This document shows, piece by piece, positions 20,249-31,574 of a DNA stretch of 64,000 bases; the stretch's first letter is position 1; every line of letters starts with the position of its first letter. The stretch lies in assembly GCA_035772405.1 (NCBI GenBank), contig JAYKKM010000070.1, forward strand, positions 117,501-181,500. The letters are read 5' to 3'. The position numbers and the translations under genes were made by a program. This DNA is from Chrysogorgia sp. JL179-B06 (taxonomy: Eukaryota > Cnidaria > Anthozoa > Scleralcyonacea > Chrysogorgiidae). The notes under the pieces are model-generated. The model was not told the origin of the DNA, made no database searches, and saw only the letters and a program-made list of their open reading frames with translations.

Positions 20249-20680
20249 TATGTTTTATCTTGAAGGAAACTAAAGAAATATCCAGTGTCAATATTCCAAT
20301 AATGCTAGTCGGAGACCCCTGCATATCCATTGTTACCTTGGCTGATGAAGAGATTTCCTGACAATGACCAGTCGAGTGAACGAGAAATCAGTTTCAATTA
20401 CCACCTTAGTAGGGCAAGAATGGTAGTTGAAGCAGCTTTTGGAAGATTAAAAGGCAGATTCAGGTGCTTACTGAGGCGAAGTGATACATCATTACAATAC
20501 TTACCTGCAAAGATTGCAGCATGCTGTGTTCTGCACAACCTTTGTGAGTTTAGGAATGATGTATTTGACAATGAATGGATGAATGAAATAGAAGAAGAAA
20601 TTGATGCGGATCGTGGTGTAGACAGTGGAAATGATGAACCTGTGCATACAGTCAGAATGCTCTGGCTATCTTTTTTTTAA
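20249..20680 (+). pseudogene. Harbinger transposase, C-terminal part (copy 1)
   Basis: Directly after the BEL target duplication the frame continues the transposase broken at 11,532 (ILKETKEISSVNIPIMLVGD, containing the second catalytic Asp). A one-base offset then occurs at the run of Cs at about 20,311, before AYPLLPWLMKRFPDN. From 20,330 the frame is clean to the stop at 20,680 and includes the catalytic Glu in ARMVVEAAFGRLKGR. The catalytic triad is thus all present but spread over three reading segments and two insertions. This copy is in its original position; two duplicates follow. Confidence 0.8.
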
Positions 20681-20812
20681 TGATGAAGATGCAAATTAAT
20701 AGTGGAAATAGTATAACTATTGGTAACAATGGACCAAAATCATTCCTAAAACATTTACAGTAATTTAATAAAAGTTCAAGTCTGATCTTTTCCTGTTTTA
20801 CATATAAACAAG

Positions 20813-21311
20813 TTACAACTGAAAATAAGTTTTTTCAACAGAGTTTTCTGAAACTTCATCGGTGTGTAGTATGTCAACTGTAGACAGGGTGTTATAACCA
20901 TGCTGACTTATTCCAGGATATGTACTGGGAAAACAGGTTGCTGATGCAGATGTTGGTTGTACTGCTTTGACTAGAAATCCCATGAATTCATAGTGCATCT
21001 TCATTTCTGCTTTTCGTGATGCTTCTTCAGTTGCTGCTTGGTCCCGCATAAATTTCATGTGGGACTCATCTGATTTCTTTTGAAATTCCATAAAATAATT
21101 AACTGCTTCCCCAATCGGCTGTGCTGCAGTCTTTTTTTCTTGCCCTTTATTTCTTTCCCATTACTGGTAGCATCTTTTCCCTTAACACATTTTCTCTTTT
21201 TTGAATTTTTTGGTTAGAACTTTCCAATGTAGGTGTTACCATTTCTGCTGTAATTGCCTCTGCTATACTGTCATCTTCTGTAATTGATAATTGCATTAAC
21301 AGTGGTTGCAT
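20813..21311 (-). pseudogene. Harbinger Myb-like protein, C-terminal exon (copy 1)
   Basis: Coding-like sequence on - runs from an ATG-bearing segment (21,311; ITEDDSIAEAI) through a basic stretch to a helical Glu/Lys-rich end (MEFQKKSDESHMKFMRDQAA) and stops at 20,813. There is at least one frame change in the basic stretch near 21,130-21,170. Its position, convergent with the transposase, and its helical composition fit the C-terminus of the Harbinger DNA-binding partner whose Myb/SANT domain lies at 32,114-32,377. Confidence 0.55.
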
Positions 21312-21697
21312 GTCTGGTGTTAATGATAATAAAAAATTGTACTTAAGGCCAAAAATAATAAATTATATATTTCTCATCACTGTGCGTGTCATCTCCAAAC
21401 CTGCGGGCCACTCGTTTTTTTTTTCCAAATTTCAAATGTACAATATTGAAGACAGTTATTGAACGATTTGTAGTCTATCATGTGTCTCCAACAGTTGTTT
21501 GTAATGAAACCAGAATAATCTATAAACTGCAAATATTTTTCTATCATAATGCACCTGTTCAGTACCCCAATTCCATCCACTTCACACAATTAAATAAAAA
21601 TATTCTTATAAAAATAACCAGGTCATTTTAAACATGTTGATGTTTTGGTCTAAAGTTACTTTTGATATTTGCTATCCTTGGATGATATTTTAGGGGA

Positions 21698-21806
21698 GGA
21701 CCTTTAGAAAAGTGATGGGAGAGGCATGATTTTTTAAACTTTCTCTGTGCTTACATTTAAGCATTTTAACAAATGTTCCCATCACTTTTCTAATGGTCTA
21801 CCGCTT
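21698..21806. repeat. Small inverted repeat, present in all three units
   Basis: GACCTTTAGAAAAGTGATGGG (about 21,699) is inverted as CCCATCACTTTTCTAATGGTC (about 21,779). A similar half-site, CATCACTTTTCTAATGGTCC, recurs at 37,108. Copies lie about 4,642 and 9,285 bp further right. It is probably a short MITE inside the Harbinger element. Confidence 0.45.
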
Positions 21807-22176
21807 AGTATTAGAAAGGTTTTGAACTTAAATACATGTGACAATCACATGTATATTTTATTAACTGTTGTTTATAAACATAACTTTACAAAATCTCATG
21901 AATTTTTATAAGTAAAAATTCTTAAGTTATATATTCAATTCTTAATTGTTAGTGGCTGTGGAGGATTTTATATTGGGGGGCTGGTAGAACAGGGAGGAGC
22001 ATTCCGCCCCCTCTCCTACCTCATTTTGCTGCATACATAAATAATAGGGAAATTATAAACTGCAGACCATGAATCTATACCACAAATTATTAAATTTTGT
22101 ATATATACCTAATGTATCACTGCGCTCTGTGTAAGGGCAGTTTGGGCATGAGAATGGATCTTCATCACCATCATCT

Positions 22177-23043
22177 TCAAACTTTCCCGCAAACGGTCCA
22201 ACCGATAGCCAATCTGTGCGCCCACGGCGCACCATTGGGCCCGTTACGGACTTCTCTGACCTTCATTAGTTTGGGTGCATCTCGACCAATCAGCAGCTCA
22301 ATCTCGGCTTTCGTGTCCAAGGGGGGAATTTCTTTGGCGATTTCTCGCAGATGGTCGAATCTCTTTACTAGCTGTGGTGATGGAATCTCGCGCTTGTCTC
22401 TGGGTATATTGCAGCATTCCACCAAGGTCGGAAGTTTCATGGTAATTCCTTTTGTTGACGTCACCATCAATCCCGGAACGCGACGACCGTATCTTGTCTC
22501 TCTTGACGCACTACAAGTAGACAGGAAATACTTCTCCCTTGGTCCAACTATCTCCAGCTCGTCTGCTAGTTTCGGGCTTATCATGGAGGCGTTACTTTGC
22601 TCGTCGATCAGGGCGTAGACTCTAATGGTATTGTCAGGTCTACTTTGATGGAAAATGTCGATTAATACGATTTTACTGCAGGAAACCCCGCCAATAGTGT
22701 GGCTATCGAGGTCTGTACGAGATGATATAACTTCCTCCGCATCTTCTGCCTTCTTTCTCCTCTCCATATGAAATACCTCCAAGTGGCGGTTGCTTCCACA
22801 CTTGTCGCATTTGACGTTTGCTTTACAATCCTTAGCCAAGTGTTTTTGTAGCAAGCATCGAAAACAGAGCCCAGCCTGTTTCACCCACTGGGTTTTCTCC
22901 TGAAGGGTCTTACGTGTGAAGGCTCTGCATTCAGGCAAGTTGTGACCTCTGCTGTCGTGGAACGTACAATATTTCTCCTCGTTACCTTCTTCATCCATGT
23001 TGGCATCACCTTTCAAAACGGTGTGTAGAGGGTCGAATCCCAT
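22177..23043 (-). pseudogene. BEL/Pao Pol fragment (zinc knuckles and protease), copy 2
   Basis: This is the first 288 residues of the pol frame, ending at the duplication junction shortly after the GAPWAHRLAIGW segment. It is nearly identical to residues 1-287 of the complete copy. Confidence 0.8.
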
Positions 23044-23653
23044 TTTGTAGGAAGTTCGCCGTAATATTTGGATGATTTCTTAATTCCGATTGCTTCTCGA
23101 TCATAGAGGCGAAGACTTTAAAGTCGGGATAGGCGTCGGAATTTTTAGCGGCAAACTCGACAACTTGCTTCTCCCATTTGGAACAAATGGGCGCTGGTAA
23201 GTTGTACAGAATAGGTCGGATGGTGTTGGGATAATTTAGACATGCGAGTCCGGGAAGTTGGCCAATCTGGGAAGCCACATCGATGCACAGATCGGAAAAC
23301 GCCTGGAGTTTCTTCTTTTCCCTTTCACCAAATTTCGCCGATTCCTTCAGTCGCACCAAAAATGTGTTAGTTATTGTAGCCACGTTGCCGAAACGTTTTT
23401 CTAGCTCTATCCAAAGCTCCTTCAACAACATTGAGGGGTTGACATGTTGCCTCTTACGGAAACTGTTCACCAATTTCTGCGGTTGTCCCCCAGTGTACAT
23501 ATGTAGATAATTCATCTCCTGTTCTGCGGTGACGTCGGAATCGCGGATCATGCCTTTGAAAGCGCTTTTCCACGGCTGGAACATCGTAGCATCTCCGGAA
23601 AATAGATCAGGATGGCATTTTGGAAGACTTATCCTGGCTGTTTCTGTACCCAA
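23006..23653 (-). pseudogene. BEL/Pao Gag DUF1759 region, copy 2
   Basis: Duplicate of the 18,364-19,011 frame, 215 residues, with Lys in place of Arg in the GERERKK segment. It has the same frame overlaps as the parent copy. Confidence 0.8.
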
Positions 23654-24405
23654 GTTTCAGTGCGTTCCTTTGACGCGATGCTTGTTTTCTCTTCTGATGT
23701 AGTAAACGAGGATAACCTTTCTTCCAAGATGGATTGTTCAATGGCATCTAGTTTTGCTTCTGCCATGGCTGTAAGCTTTCTCGCCGTCAAAACTGCCATG
23801 TCGTGGTCGTGTTGTGCTCGCGCTGCTGCTCTCTCTCTCTCAGCCACAGCCTCTCTTTGCTTCCTTTCGTTTTCCTTGTCAGCTATCAATACATCGTATC
23901 CCGCTTGCTCTCTCGCCGCGGCTGCTTCTGCCAACACCTTTATCCTGGCGGAAGTCGACGATGCGTGCGATGAATTAAATCTACTAGAGTGTCTCGAGCG
24001 TCTTGATTCCTTCGATGATAGTTCATCCCTACCAGCTTCTATGCTGAGCTTCTCGGTCGCTTGTAATAATGCAGCTTCTGCGTGTTGAAGATACTTTTGG
24101 GTTGTTTCTCTGACAACTACTTCTACCTCCGCGGTTTCGTCCCACCTGTCCTGAACGAACAAACGTTCTAGGTTTCCGAAGCTACTTTCGAATGTTTGTC
24201 TGCTTATTTCTAACGAGGCAACTGCGTTCTTCAGCGTTGACTGTTCTCCTCCTTCAACCATCGCTTCGTGAACTAAACCGATGGCCCTTTGTAGTATTTT
24301 AGTTTGTTTGTTGAAGGCTGATGTGTTGTTTACCAGCGAGTTCTGAAATCCTTTATGAGTTGGAATTCGTTGGCGTCTATCGTCCAGTCCGAATGCAGTG
24401 GACAT
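23629..24405 (-). pseudogene. BEL/Pao Gag N-terminal coiled coil, copy 2
   Basis: Duplicate of 18,987-19,763, 258 residues, unchanged as far as I can see. Its own 5' LTR lies just upstream, so this truncated gag-protease segment could in principle still be transcribed. Confidence 0.8.
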
Positions 24406-24508
24406 TTTAGCTTTAAGGTTGTCTTTGTTCTTTGTGCTCGCTGGTCCGTAAGATAGTTAATATATTCAAACGAGTGCATGTGAAAGTCAAAATCCAGAGA
24501 TTTTTCAC

Positions 24509-24890
24509 TGTCGTGTCACCGTAAATGCAGGGGAACGAAGTGCCAACCAGACCGTACGTCAATACCAATAATCGGCTTTTATTTAGTATCGAACCAGTCG
24601 GTGAAAACTAAAACAATATACATACATAAGGTACTAAATACGGCTATACATTAACTAGACGACAAATAATACAAATACTAACAGAAATACAGCTTACATC
24701 TTTGCTTCGACTATCCTCTACGCGAACTCCGACCGGGCCAGGTAAATGTATATTATTTCTCCAATGTGTTGGCTCTTTCTCCAATGTGTTGAACCCCGGA
24801 GCCTAACTATTCTGGCGACTTTTATAGTTGATCATTGTCTAGTCATGCGTTCATCTCGTGCATGAATAAATTAAATAACTAGCCAGCACA
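24509..24890 (-). repeat. BEL/Pao LTR, copy 2
   Basis: 382 bp, followed by TATGT and the same Harbinger flank as the first copy. That shared flank shows it was copied together with its neighbourhood. Confidence 0.9.
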
Positions 24891-25322
24891 TATGTTTTAT
24901 CTTGAAGGAAACTAAAGAAATATCCAGTGTCAATATTCCAATAATGCTAGTCGGAGACCCCTGCATATCCATTGTTACCTTGGCTGATGAAGAGATTTCC
25001 TGACAATGACCAGTCGAGTGAACGAGAAATCAGTTTCAATTACCACCTTAGTAGGGCAAGAATGGTAGTTGAAGCAGCTTTTGGAAGATTAAAAGGCAGA
25101 TTCAGGTGCTTACTGAGGCGAAGTGATACATCATTACAATACTTACCTGCAAAGATTGCAGCATGCTGTGTTCTGCACAACCTTTGTGAGTTTAGGAATG
25201 ATGTATTTGACAATGAATGGATGAATGAAATAGAAGAAGAAATTGATGCGGATCGTGGTGTAGACAGTGGAAATGATGAACCTGTGCATACAGTCAGAAT
25301 GCTCTGGCTATCTTTTTTTTAA
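24891..25322 (+). pseudogene. Harbinger transposase C-terminal fragment, copy 2
   Basis: Duplicate of 20,249-20,680 with the same one-base offset before the AYPLLPW block and the same stop. It has no N-terminal half nearby. Confidence 0.8.
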
Positions 25323-25454
25323 TGATGAAGATGCAAATTAATAGTGGAAATAGTATAACTATTGGTAACAATGGACCAAAATCATTCCTAAAACATTTAC
25401 AGTAATTTAATAAAAGTTCAAGTCTGATCTTTTCCTGTTTTACATATAAACAAG

Positions 25455-25953
25455 TTACAACTGAAAATAAGTTTTTTCAACAGAGTTTTCTGAAACTTCA
25501 TCGGTGTGTAGTATGTCAACTGTAGACAGGGTGTTATAACCATGCTGACTTATTCCAGGATATGTACTGGGAAAACAGGTTGCTGATGCAGATGTTGGTT
25601 GTACTGCTTTGACTAGAAATCCCATGAATTCATAGTGCATCTTCATTTCTGCTTTTCGTGATGCTTCTTCAGTTGCTGCTTGGTCCCGCATAAATTTCAT
25701 GTGGGACTCATCTGATTTCTTTTGAAATTCCATAAAATAATTAACTGCTTCCCCAATCGGCTGTGCTGCAGTCTTTTTTTCTTGCCCTTTATTTCTTTCC
25801 CATTACTGGTAGCATCTTTTCCCTTAACACATTTTCTCTTTTTTGAATTTTTTGGTTAGAACTTTCCAATGTAGGTGTTACCATTTCTGCTGTAATTGCC
25901 TCTGCTATACTGTCATCTTCTGTAATTGATAATTGCATTAACAGTGGTTGCAT
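25455..25953 (-). pseudogene. Harbinger Myb-like C-terminal exon, copy 2
   Basis: Duplicate of 20,813-21,311 on the - strand, carrying the MEFQKKSDESHMKF helix. Confidence 0.5.
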
Positions 25954-26749
25954 GTCTGGTGTTAATGATAATAAAAAATTGTACTTAAGGCCAAAAATAA
26001 TAAATTATATATTTCTCATCACTGTGCGTGTCATCTCCAAACCTGCGGGCCACTCGTTTTTTTTTCCAAATTTCAAATGTACAATATTGAAGACAGTTAT
26101 TGAACGATTTGTAGTCTATCATGTGTCTCCAACAGTTGTTTGTAATGAAACCAGAATAATCTATAAACTGCAAATATTTTTCTATCATAATGCACCTGTT
26201 CAGTACCCCAATTCCATCCACTTCACACAATTAAATAAAAATATTCTTATAAAAATAACCAGGTCATTTTAAACATGTTGATGTTTTGGTCTAAAGTTAC
26301 TTTTGATATTTGCTATCCTTGGATGATATTTTAGGGGAGGACCTTTAGAAAAGTGATGGGAGAGGCATGATTTTTTAAACTTTCTCTGTGCTTACATTTA
26401 AGCATTTTAACAAATGTTCCCATCACTTTTCTAATGGTCTACCGCTTAGTATTAGAAAGGTTTTGAACTTAAATACATGTGACAATCACATGTATATTTT
26501 ATTAACTGTTGTTTATAAACATAACTTTACAAAATCTCATGAATTTTTATAAGTAAAAATTCTTAAGTTATATATTCAATTCTTAATTGTTAGTGGCTGT
26601 GGAGGATTTTATATTGGGGGGCTGGTAGAACAGGGAGGAGCATTCCGCCCCCTCTCCTACCTCATTTTGCTGCATACATAAATAATAGGGAAATTATAAA
26701 CTGCAGACCATGAATCTATACCACAAATTATTAAATTTTGTATATATAC

Positions 26750-27688
26750 CTAATGTATCACTGCGCTCTGTGTAAGGGCAGTTTGGGCATGAGAATGGAT
26801 CTTCATCACCATCATCTTCAAACTTTCCCGCAAACGGTCCAACCGATAGCCAATCTGTGCGCCCACGGCGCACCATTGGGCCCGTTTACGGACTTCTCTG
26901 ACCTTCATTAGTTTGGGTGCATCTCGACCAATCAGCAGCTCAATCTCGGCTTTCGTGTCCAAGGGGGGAATTTCTTTGGCGATTTCTCGCAGATGGTCGA
27001 ATCTCTTTACTAGCTGTGGTGATGGAATCTCGCGCTTGTCTCTGGGTATATTGCAGCATTCCACCAAGGTCGGAAGTTTCATGGTAATTCCTTTTGTTGA
27101 CGTCACCATCAATCCCGGAACGCGACGACGACCGTATCTTGTCTCTCTTGACGCACTACAAGTAGACAGGAAATACTTCTCCCTTGGTCCAACTATCTCC
27201 AGCTCGTCTGCTAGTTTCGGGCTTATCATGGAGGCGTTACTTTGCTCGTCGATCAGGGCGTAGACTCTAATGGTATTGTCAGGTCTACTTTGATGGAAAA
27301 TGTCGAGTAATACGATTTTACTGCAGGAAACCCCGCCAATAGTGTGGCTATCGAGGTCTGTACGAGATGATATAACTTCCTCCGCGTCTTCTGCCTTCTT
27401 TCTCCTCTCCATATGAAATACCTCCAAGTGGCGGTTGCTTCCACACTTGTCGCATTTGACGTTTGCTTTACAATCCTTAGCCAAGTGTTTTTGTAGCAAG
27501 CATCGAAAACAGAGCCCAGCCTGTTTCACCCACTGGGTTTTCTCCTGAAGGGTCTTACGTGTGAAGGCTCTGCATTCAGGCAAGTTGTGACCTCTGCTGT
27601 CGTGGAACGTACAATATTTCTCCTCGTTACCTTCTTCATCCATGTTGGCATCACCTTTCAAAACGGTGTGTAGAGGGTCGAATCCCAT
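26750..27688 (-). pseudogene. BEL/Pao Pol fragment, copy 3, fused out of frame across the junction
   Basis: This frame contains zinc knuckles and protease like the other copies, plus one extra CGA codon (RRR instead of RR near 27,125). One extra T near 26,885 shifts its end, so it runs through the joiner into Harbinger DNA with an unrelated 30-residue tail. It shows that unit 3 has its own small indels. Confidence 0.75.
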
Positions 27689-28298
27689 TTTGTAGGAAGT
27701 TCGCCGTAATATTTGGATGATTTCTTAATTCCGATTGCTTCTCGATCATAGAGGCGAAGACTTTAAAGTCGGGATAGGCGTCGGAATTTTTAGCGGCAAA
27801 CTCGACAACTTGCTTCTCCCATTTGGAACAAATGGGCGCTGGTAAGTTGTACAGAATAGGTCGGATGGTGTTGGGATAATTTAGACATGCGAGTCCGGGA
27901 AGTTGGCCAATCTGGGAAGCCACATCGATGCACAGATCGGAAAACGCCTGGAGTTTCTTCTTTTCCCTTTCACCAAATTTCGCCGATTCCTTCAGTCGCA
28001 CCAAAAATGTGTTAGTTATTGTAGCCACGTTGCCGAAACGTTTTTCTAGCTCTATCCAAAGCTCCTTCAACAACATTGAGGGGTTGACATGTTGCCTCTT
28101 ACGGAAACTGTTCACCAATTTCTGCGGTTGTCCCCCAGTGTACATATGTAGATAATTCATCTCCTGTTCTGCGGTGACGTCGGAATCGCGGATCATGCCT
28201 TTGAAAGCGCTTTTCCACGGCTGGAACATCGTAGCATCTCCGGAAAATAGATCAGGATGGCATTTTGGAAGACTTATCCTGGCTGTTTCTGTACCCAA
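27651..28298 (-). pseudogene. BEL/Pao Gag DUF1759 region, copy 3
   Basis: Duplicate of the 18,364-19,011 frame. It shares the Lys variant with copy 2, which groups copies 2 and 3. Confidence 0.8.
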
Positions 28299-28382
28299 GT
28301 TTCAGTGCGTTCCTTTGACGCGATGCTTGTTTTCTCTTCTGATGTAGTAAACGAGGATAACCTTTCTTCCAAGATGGATTGT

Positions 28383-29048
28383 TCAATGGCATCTAGTTTT
28401 GCTTCTGCCATGGCTGTAAGCTTTCTCGCCGTCAAAACTGCCATGTCGTGGTCGTGTTGTGCTCGCGCTGCTGCTCTCTCTCTCAGCCACAGCCTCTCTT
28501 TGCTTCCTTTCGTTTTCCTTGTCAGCTATCAATACATCGTATCCCGCTTGCTCTCTCGCCGCGGCTGCTTCTGCCAACACCTTTATCCTGGCGGAAGTCG
28601 ACGATGCGTGCGATGAATTAAATCTACTAGAGTGTCTCGAGCGTCTTGATTCCTTCGATGATAGTTCATCCCTACCAGCTTCTATGCTGAGCTTCTCGGT
28701 CGCTTGTAATAATGCAGCTTCTGCGTGTTGAAGATACTTTTGGGTTGTTTCTCTGACAACTACTTCTACCTCCGCGGTTTCGTCCCACCTGTCCTGAACG
28801 AACAAACGTTCTAGGTTTCCGAAGCTACTTTCGAATGTTTGTCTGCTTATTTCTAACGAGGCAACTGCGTTCTTCAGCGTTGACTGTTCTCCTCCTTCAA
28901 CCATCGCTTCGTGAACTAAACCGATGGCCCTTTGTAGTATTTTAGTTTGTTTGTTGAAGGCTGATGTGTTGTTTACCAGCGAGTTCTGAAATCCTTTATG
29001 AGTTGGAATTCGTTGGCGTCTATCGTCCAGTCCGAATGCAGTGGACAT
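28383..29048 (-). pseudogene. BEL/Pao Gag N-terminal coiled coil, copy 3, frame lost
   Basis: Identical to the other copies for about 190 residues. A CT dinucleotide is then missing from a CT-repeat tract near 28,486, which shifts the frame and gives a short unrelated tail. Confidence 0.8.
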
Positions 29049-29151
29049 TTTAGCTTTAAGGTTGTCTTTGTTCTTTGTGCTCGCTGGTCCGTAAGATAGT
29101 TAATATATTCAAACGAGTGCATGTGAAAGTCAAAATCCAGAGATTTTTCAC

Positions 29152-29533
29152 TGTCGTGTCACCGTAAATGCAGGGGAACGAAGTGCCAACCAGACCGTAC
29201 GTCAATACCAATAATCGGCTTTTATTTAGTATCGAACCAGTCGGTGAAAACTAAAACAATATACATACATAAGGTACTAAATACGGCTATACATTAACTA
29301 GACGACAAATAATACAAATACTAACAGAAATACAGCTTACATCTTTGCTTCGACTATCCTCTACGCGAACTCCGACCGGGCCAGGTAAATGTATATTATT
29401 TCTCCAATGTGTTGGCTCTTTCTCCAATGTGTTGAACCCCGGAGCCTAACTATTCTGGCGACTTTTATAGTTGATCATTGTCTAGTCATGCGTTCATCTC
29501 GTGCATGAATAAATTAAATAACTAGCCAGCACA
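29152..29533 (-). repeat. BEL/Pao LTR, copy 3
   Basis: 382 bp, flanked on the right by TATGT and the Harbinger sequence as in the first two copies. Confidence 0.9.
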
Positions 29534-29965
29534 TATGTTTTATCTTGAAGGAAACTAAAGAAATATCCAGTGTCAATATTCCAATAATGCTAGTCGGAGA
29601 CCCCTGCATATCCATTGTTACCTTGGCTGATGAAGAGATTTCCTGACAATGACCAGTTGAGTGAACGAGAAATCAGTTTCAATTACCACCTTAGTAGGGC
29701 AAGAATGGTAGTTGAAGCAGCTTTTGGAAGATTAAAAGGCAGATTCAGGTGCTTACTGAGGCGAAGTGATACATCATTACAATACTTACCTGCAAAGATT
29801 GCAGCATGCTGTGTTCTGCACAACCTTTGTGAGTTTAGGAATGATGTATTTGACAATGAATGGATGAATGAAATAGAAGAAGAAATTGATGCGGATCGTG
29901 GTGTAGACAGTGGAAATGATGAACCTGTGCATACAGTCAGAATGCTCTGGCTATCTTTTTTTTAA
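29534..29965 (+). pseudogene. Harbinger transposase C-terminal fragment, copy 3
   Basis: Duplicate of 20,249-20,680, with Leu in place of Ser just after PDNDQ (a C-to-T change near 29,658). Confidence 0.8.
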
Positions 29966-30097
29966 TGATGAAGATGCAAATTAATAGTGGAAATAGTATA
30001 ACTATTGGTAACAATGGACCAAAATCATTCCTAAAACATTTACAGTAATTTAATAAAAGTTCAAGTCTGATCTTTTCCTGTTTTACATATAAACAAG

Positions 30098-30595
30098 TTA
30101 CAACTGAAAATAAGTTTTTTCAACAGAGTTTTCTGAAACTTCATCGGTGTGTAGTATGTCAACTGTAGACAGGGTGTTATAACCATGCTGACTTATTCCA
30201 GGATATGTACTGGGAAAACAGGTTGCTGATGCAGATGTTGGTTGTACTGCTTTGACTAGAAATCCCATGAATTCATAGTGCATCTTCATTTCTGCTTTTC
30301 GTGATGCTTCTTCAGTTGCTGCTTGGTCCCGCATAAATTTCATGTGGGACTCATCTGATTTCTTTTGAAATTCCATAAAATAATTAACTGCTTCCCCAAT
30401 CGGCTGTGCTGCAGTCTTTTTTTCTTGCCCTTTATTTCTTTCCCATTACTGGTAGCATCTTTTCCCTTAACACATTTTCTCTTTTTGAATTTTTTGGTTA
30501 GAACTTTCCAATGTAGGTGTTACCATTTCTGCTGTAATTGCCTCTGCTATACTGTCATCTTCTGTAATTGATAATTGCATTAACAGTGGTTGCAT
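30098..30595 (-). pseudogene. Harbinger Myb-like C-terminal exon, copy 3
   Basis: Duplicate of 20,813-21,311, one T shorter in a homopolymer near 30,484. Of the three copies it is the one adjacent to the zinc-binding exon and the Myb exon, so it could be spliced to them. Confidence 0.5.
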
Positions 30596-31391
30596 GTCTG
30601 GTGTTAATGATAATAAAAAATTGTACTTAAGGCCAAAAATAATAAATTATATATTTCTCATCACTGTGCGTGTCATCTCCAAACCTGCGGGCCACTCGTT
30701 TTTTTTTCCAAATTTCAAATGTACAATATTGAAGACAGTTATTGAACGATTTGTAGTCTATCATGTGTCTCCAACAGTTGTTTGTAATGAAACCAGAATA
30801 ATCTATAAACTGCAAATATTTTTCTATCATAATGCACCTGTTCAGTACCCCAATTCCATCCACTTCACACAATTAAATAAAAATATTCTTATAAAAATAA
30901 CCAGGTCATTTTAAACATGTTGATGTTTTGGTCTAAAGTTACTTTTGATATTTGCTATCCTTGGATGATATTTTAGGGGAGGACCTTTAGAAAAGTGATG
31001 GGAGAGGCATGATTTTTTAAACTTTCTCTGTGCTTACATTTAAGCATTTTAACAAATGTTCCCATCACTTTTCTAATGGTCTACCGCTTAGTATTAGAAA
31101 GGTTTTGAACTTAAATACATGTGACAATCACATGTATATTTTATTAACTGTTGTTTATAAACATAACTTTACAAAATCTCATGAATTTTTATAAGTAAAA
31201 ATTCTTAAGTTATATATTCAATTCTTAATTGTTAGTGGCTGTGGAGGATTTTATATTGGGGGGCTGGTAGAACAGGGAGGAGCATTCCGCCCCCTCTCCT
31301 ACCTCATTTTGCTGCATACATAAATAATAGGGAAATTATAAACTGCAGACCATGAATCTATACCACAAATTATTAAATTTTGTATATATAC

Positions 31392-31574
31392 CTAATGTAT
31401 CACTGCGCTCTGTGTAAGGGCAGTTTGGGCATGAGAATGGATCTTCATCACAGTAAACTTTAATACTACCATTTTCTGAAAAGTGAACACCTGCATTCTC
31501 TATTTCGACAGAAAACCCACACTGAGGACATTCTCTCCTCTTTTTTTCACCTTTGCCATATTTCTCATCAAGTT
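31392..31574 (-). other. Candidate internal exon with two CxxC zinc-binding pairs
   Basis: On - a TTTTTCAG acceptor precedes 31,574 and a TTAG|GTATATA donor follows 31,392. The 183-bp exon reads coding-like sequence with ECPQCGFSV and FSCPNCPYTE, plausible zinc ligands about 35 residues apart. It lies between the Myb/SANT exon and the C-terminal helical exon in the same orientation, so it may be the middle exon of the Harbinger partner gene. The 3' 60 bp of this exon are also present at 22,109-22,168 and 26,750-26,809, cut by the duplication junctions. I do not recognise the domain by name. Confidence 0.45.

Larger units (their letters stand above)
17537..22178. repeat. Tandem repeat unit 1 of 3 (4,642 bp)
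   Basis: The unit starts inside BEL protease sequence (AAACTTTCCCGCAAAC at 17,537), runs through gag, the 5' LTR and 1.9 kb of Harbinger DNA, and ends with the 10-bp joiner CATCATCTTC (22,169-22,178). The next unit then restarts at AAACTTTCCC. LTR starts at 19,867, 24,509 and 29,152 fix the period at 4,642-4,643 bp. Confidence 0.9.
22179..24890 (-). mobile_element. Partial BEL/Pao copy 2 (5' LTR, gag, start of pol)
   Basis: It contains everything from the 5' LTR (24,509-24,890) to the protease domain and stops at the joiner. RT, RNase H, integrase and the 3' LTR are missing, so it cannot be a normal retrotransposed copy. It arose by tandem duplication of a piece of the complete element. Confidence 0.85.
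22179..26819. repeat. Tandem repeat unit 2 of 3
   Basis: A second copy of the 4.64-kb unit, bounded on both sides by the joiner CATCATCTTC. It shares base differences with unit 3 against unit 1 (for example Asn for Asp in the CDKCG zinc knuckle and Lys for Arg in the Gag sequence near 23,310). It also has a private change of its own (near 22,661, Ile for Leu). Confidence 0.9.
26820..29533 (-). mobile_element. Partial BEL/Pao copy 3 (5' LTR, gag, start of pol)
   Basis: Same content as copy 2: 5' LTR, gag, zinc knuckles and protease, cut at the joiner. RT, integrase and the 3' LTR are absent. Confidence 0.85.
26820..31451. repeat. Tandem repeat unit 3 of 3
   Basis: Begins after the second joiner and ends at 31,451, where the sequence continues into unique Harbinger DNA (AGTAAACTTTAATAC) instead of the joiner. 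It therefore marks the original right edge of the duplicated segment. Confidence 0.9.

Noticed and set aside
24509..29533. Two solo-LTR or independent BEL insertions
   Set aside because: The flanking Harbinger DNA and the TATGT site are copied with each LTR, so these are parts of tandem units, not new insertions.
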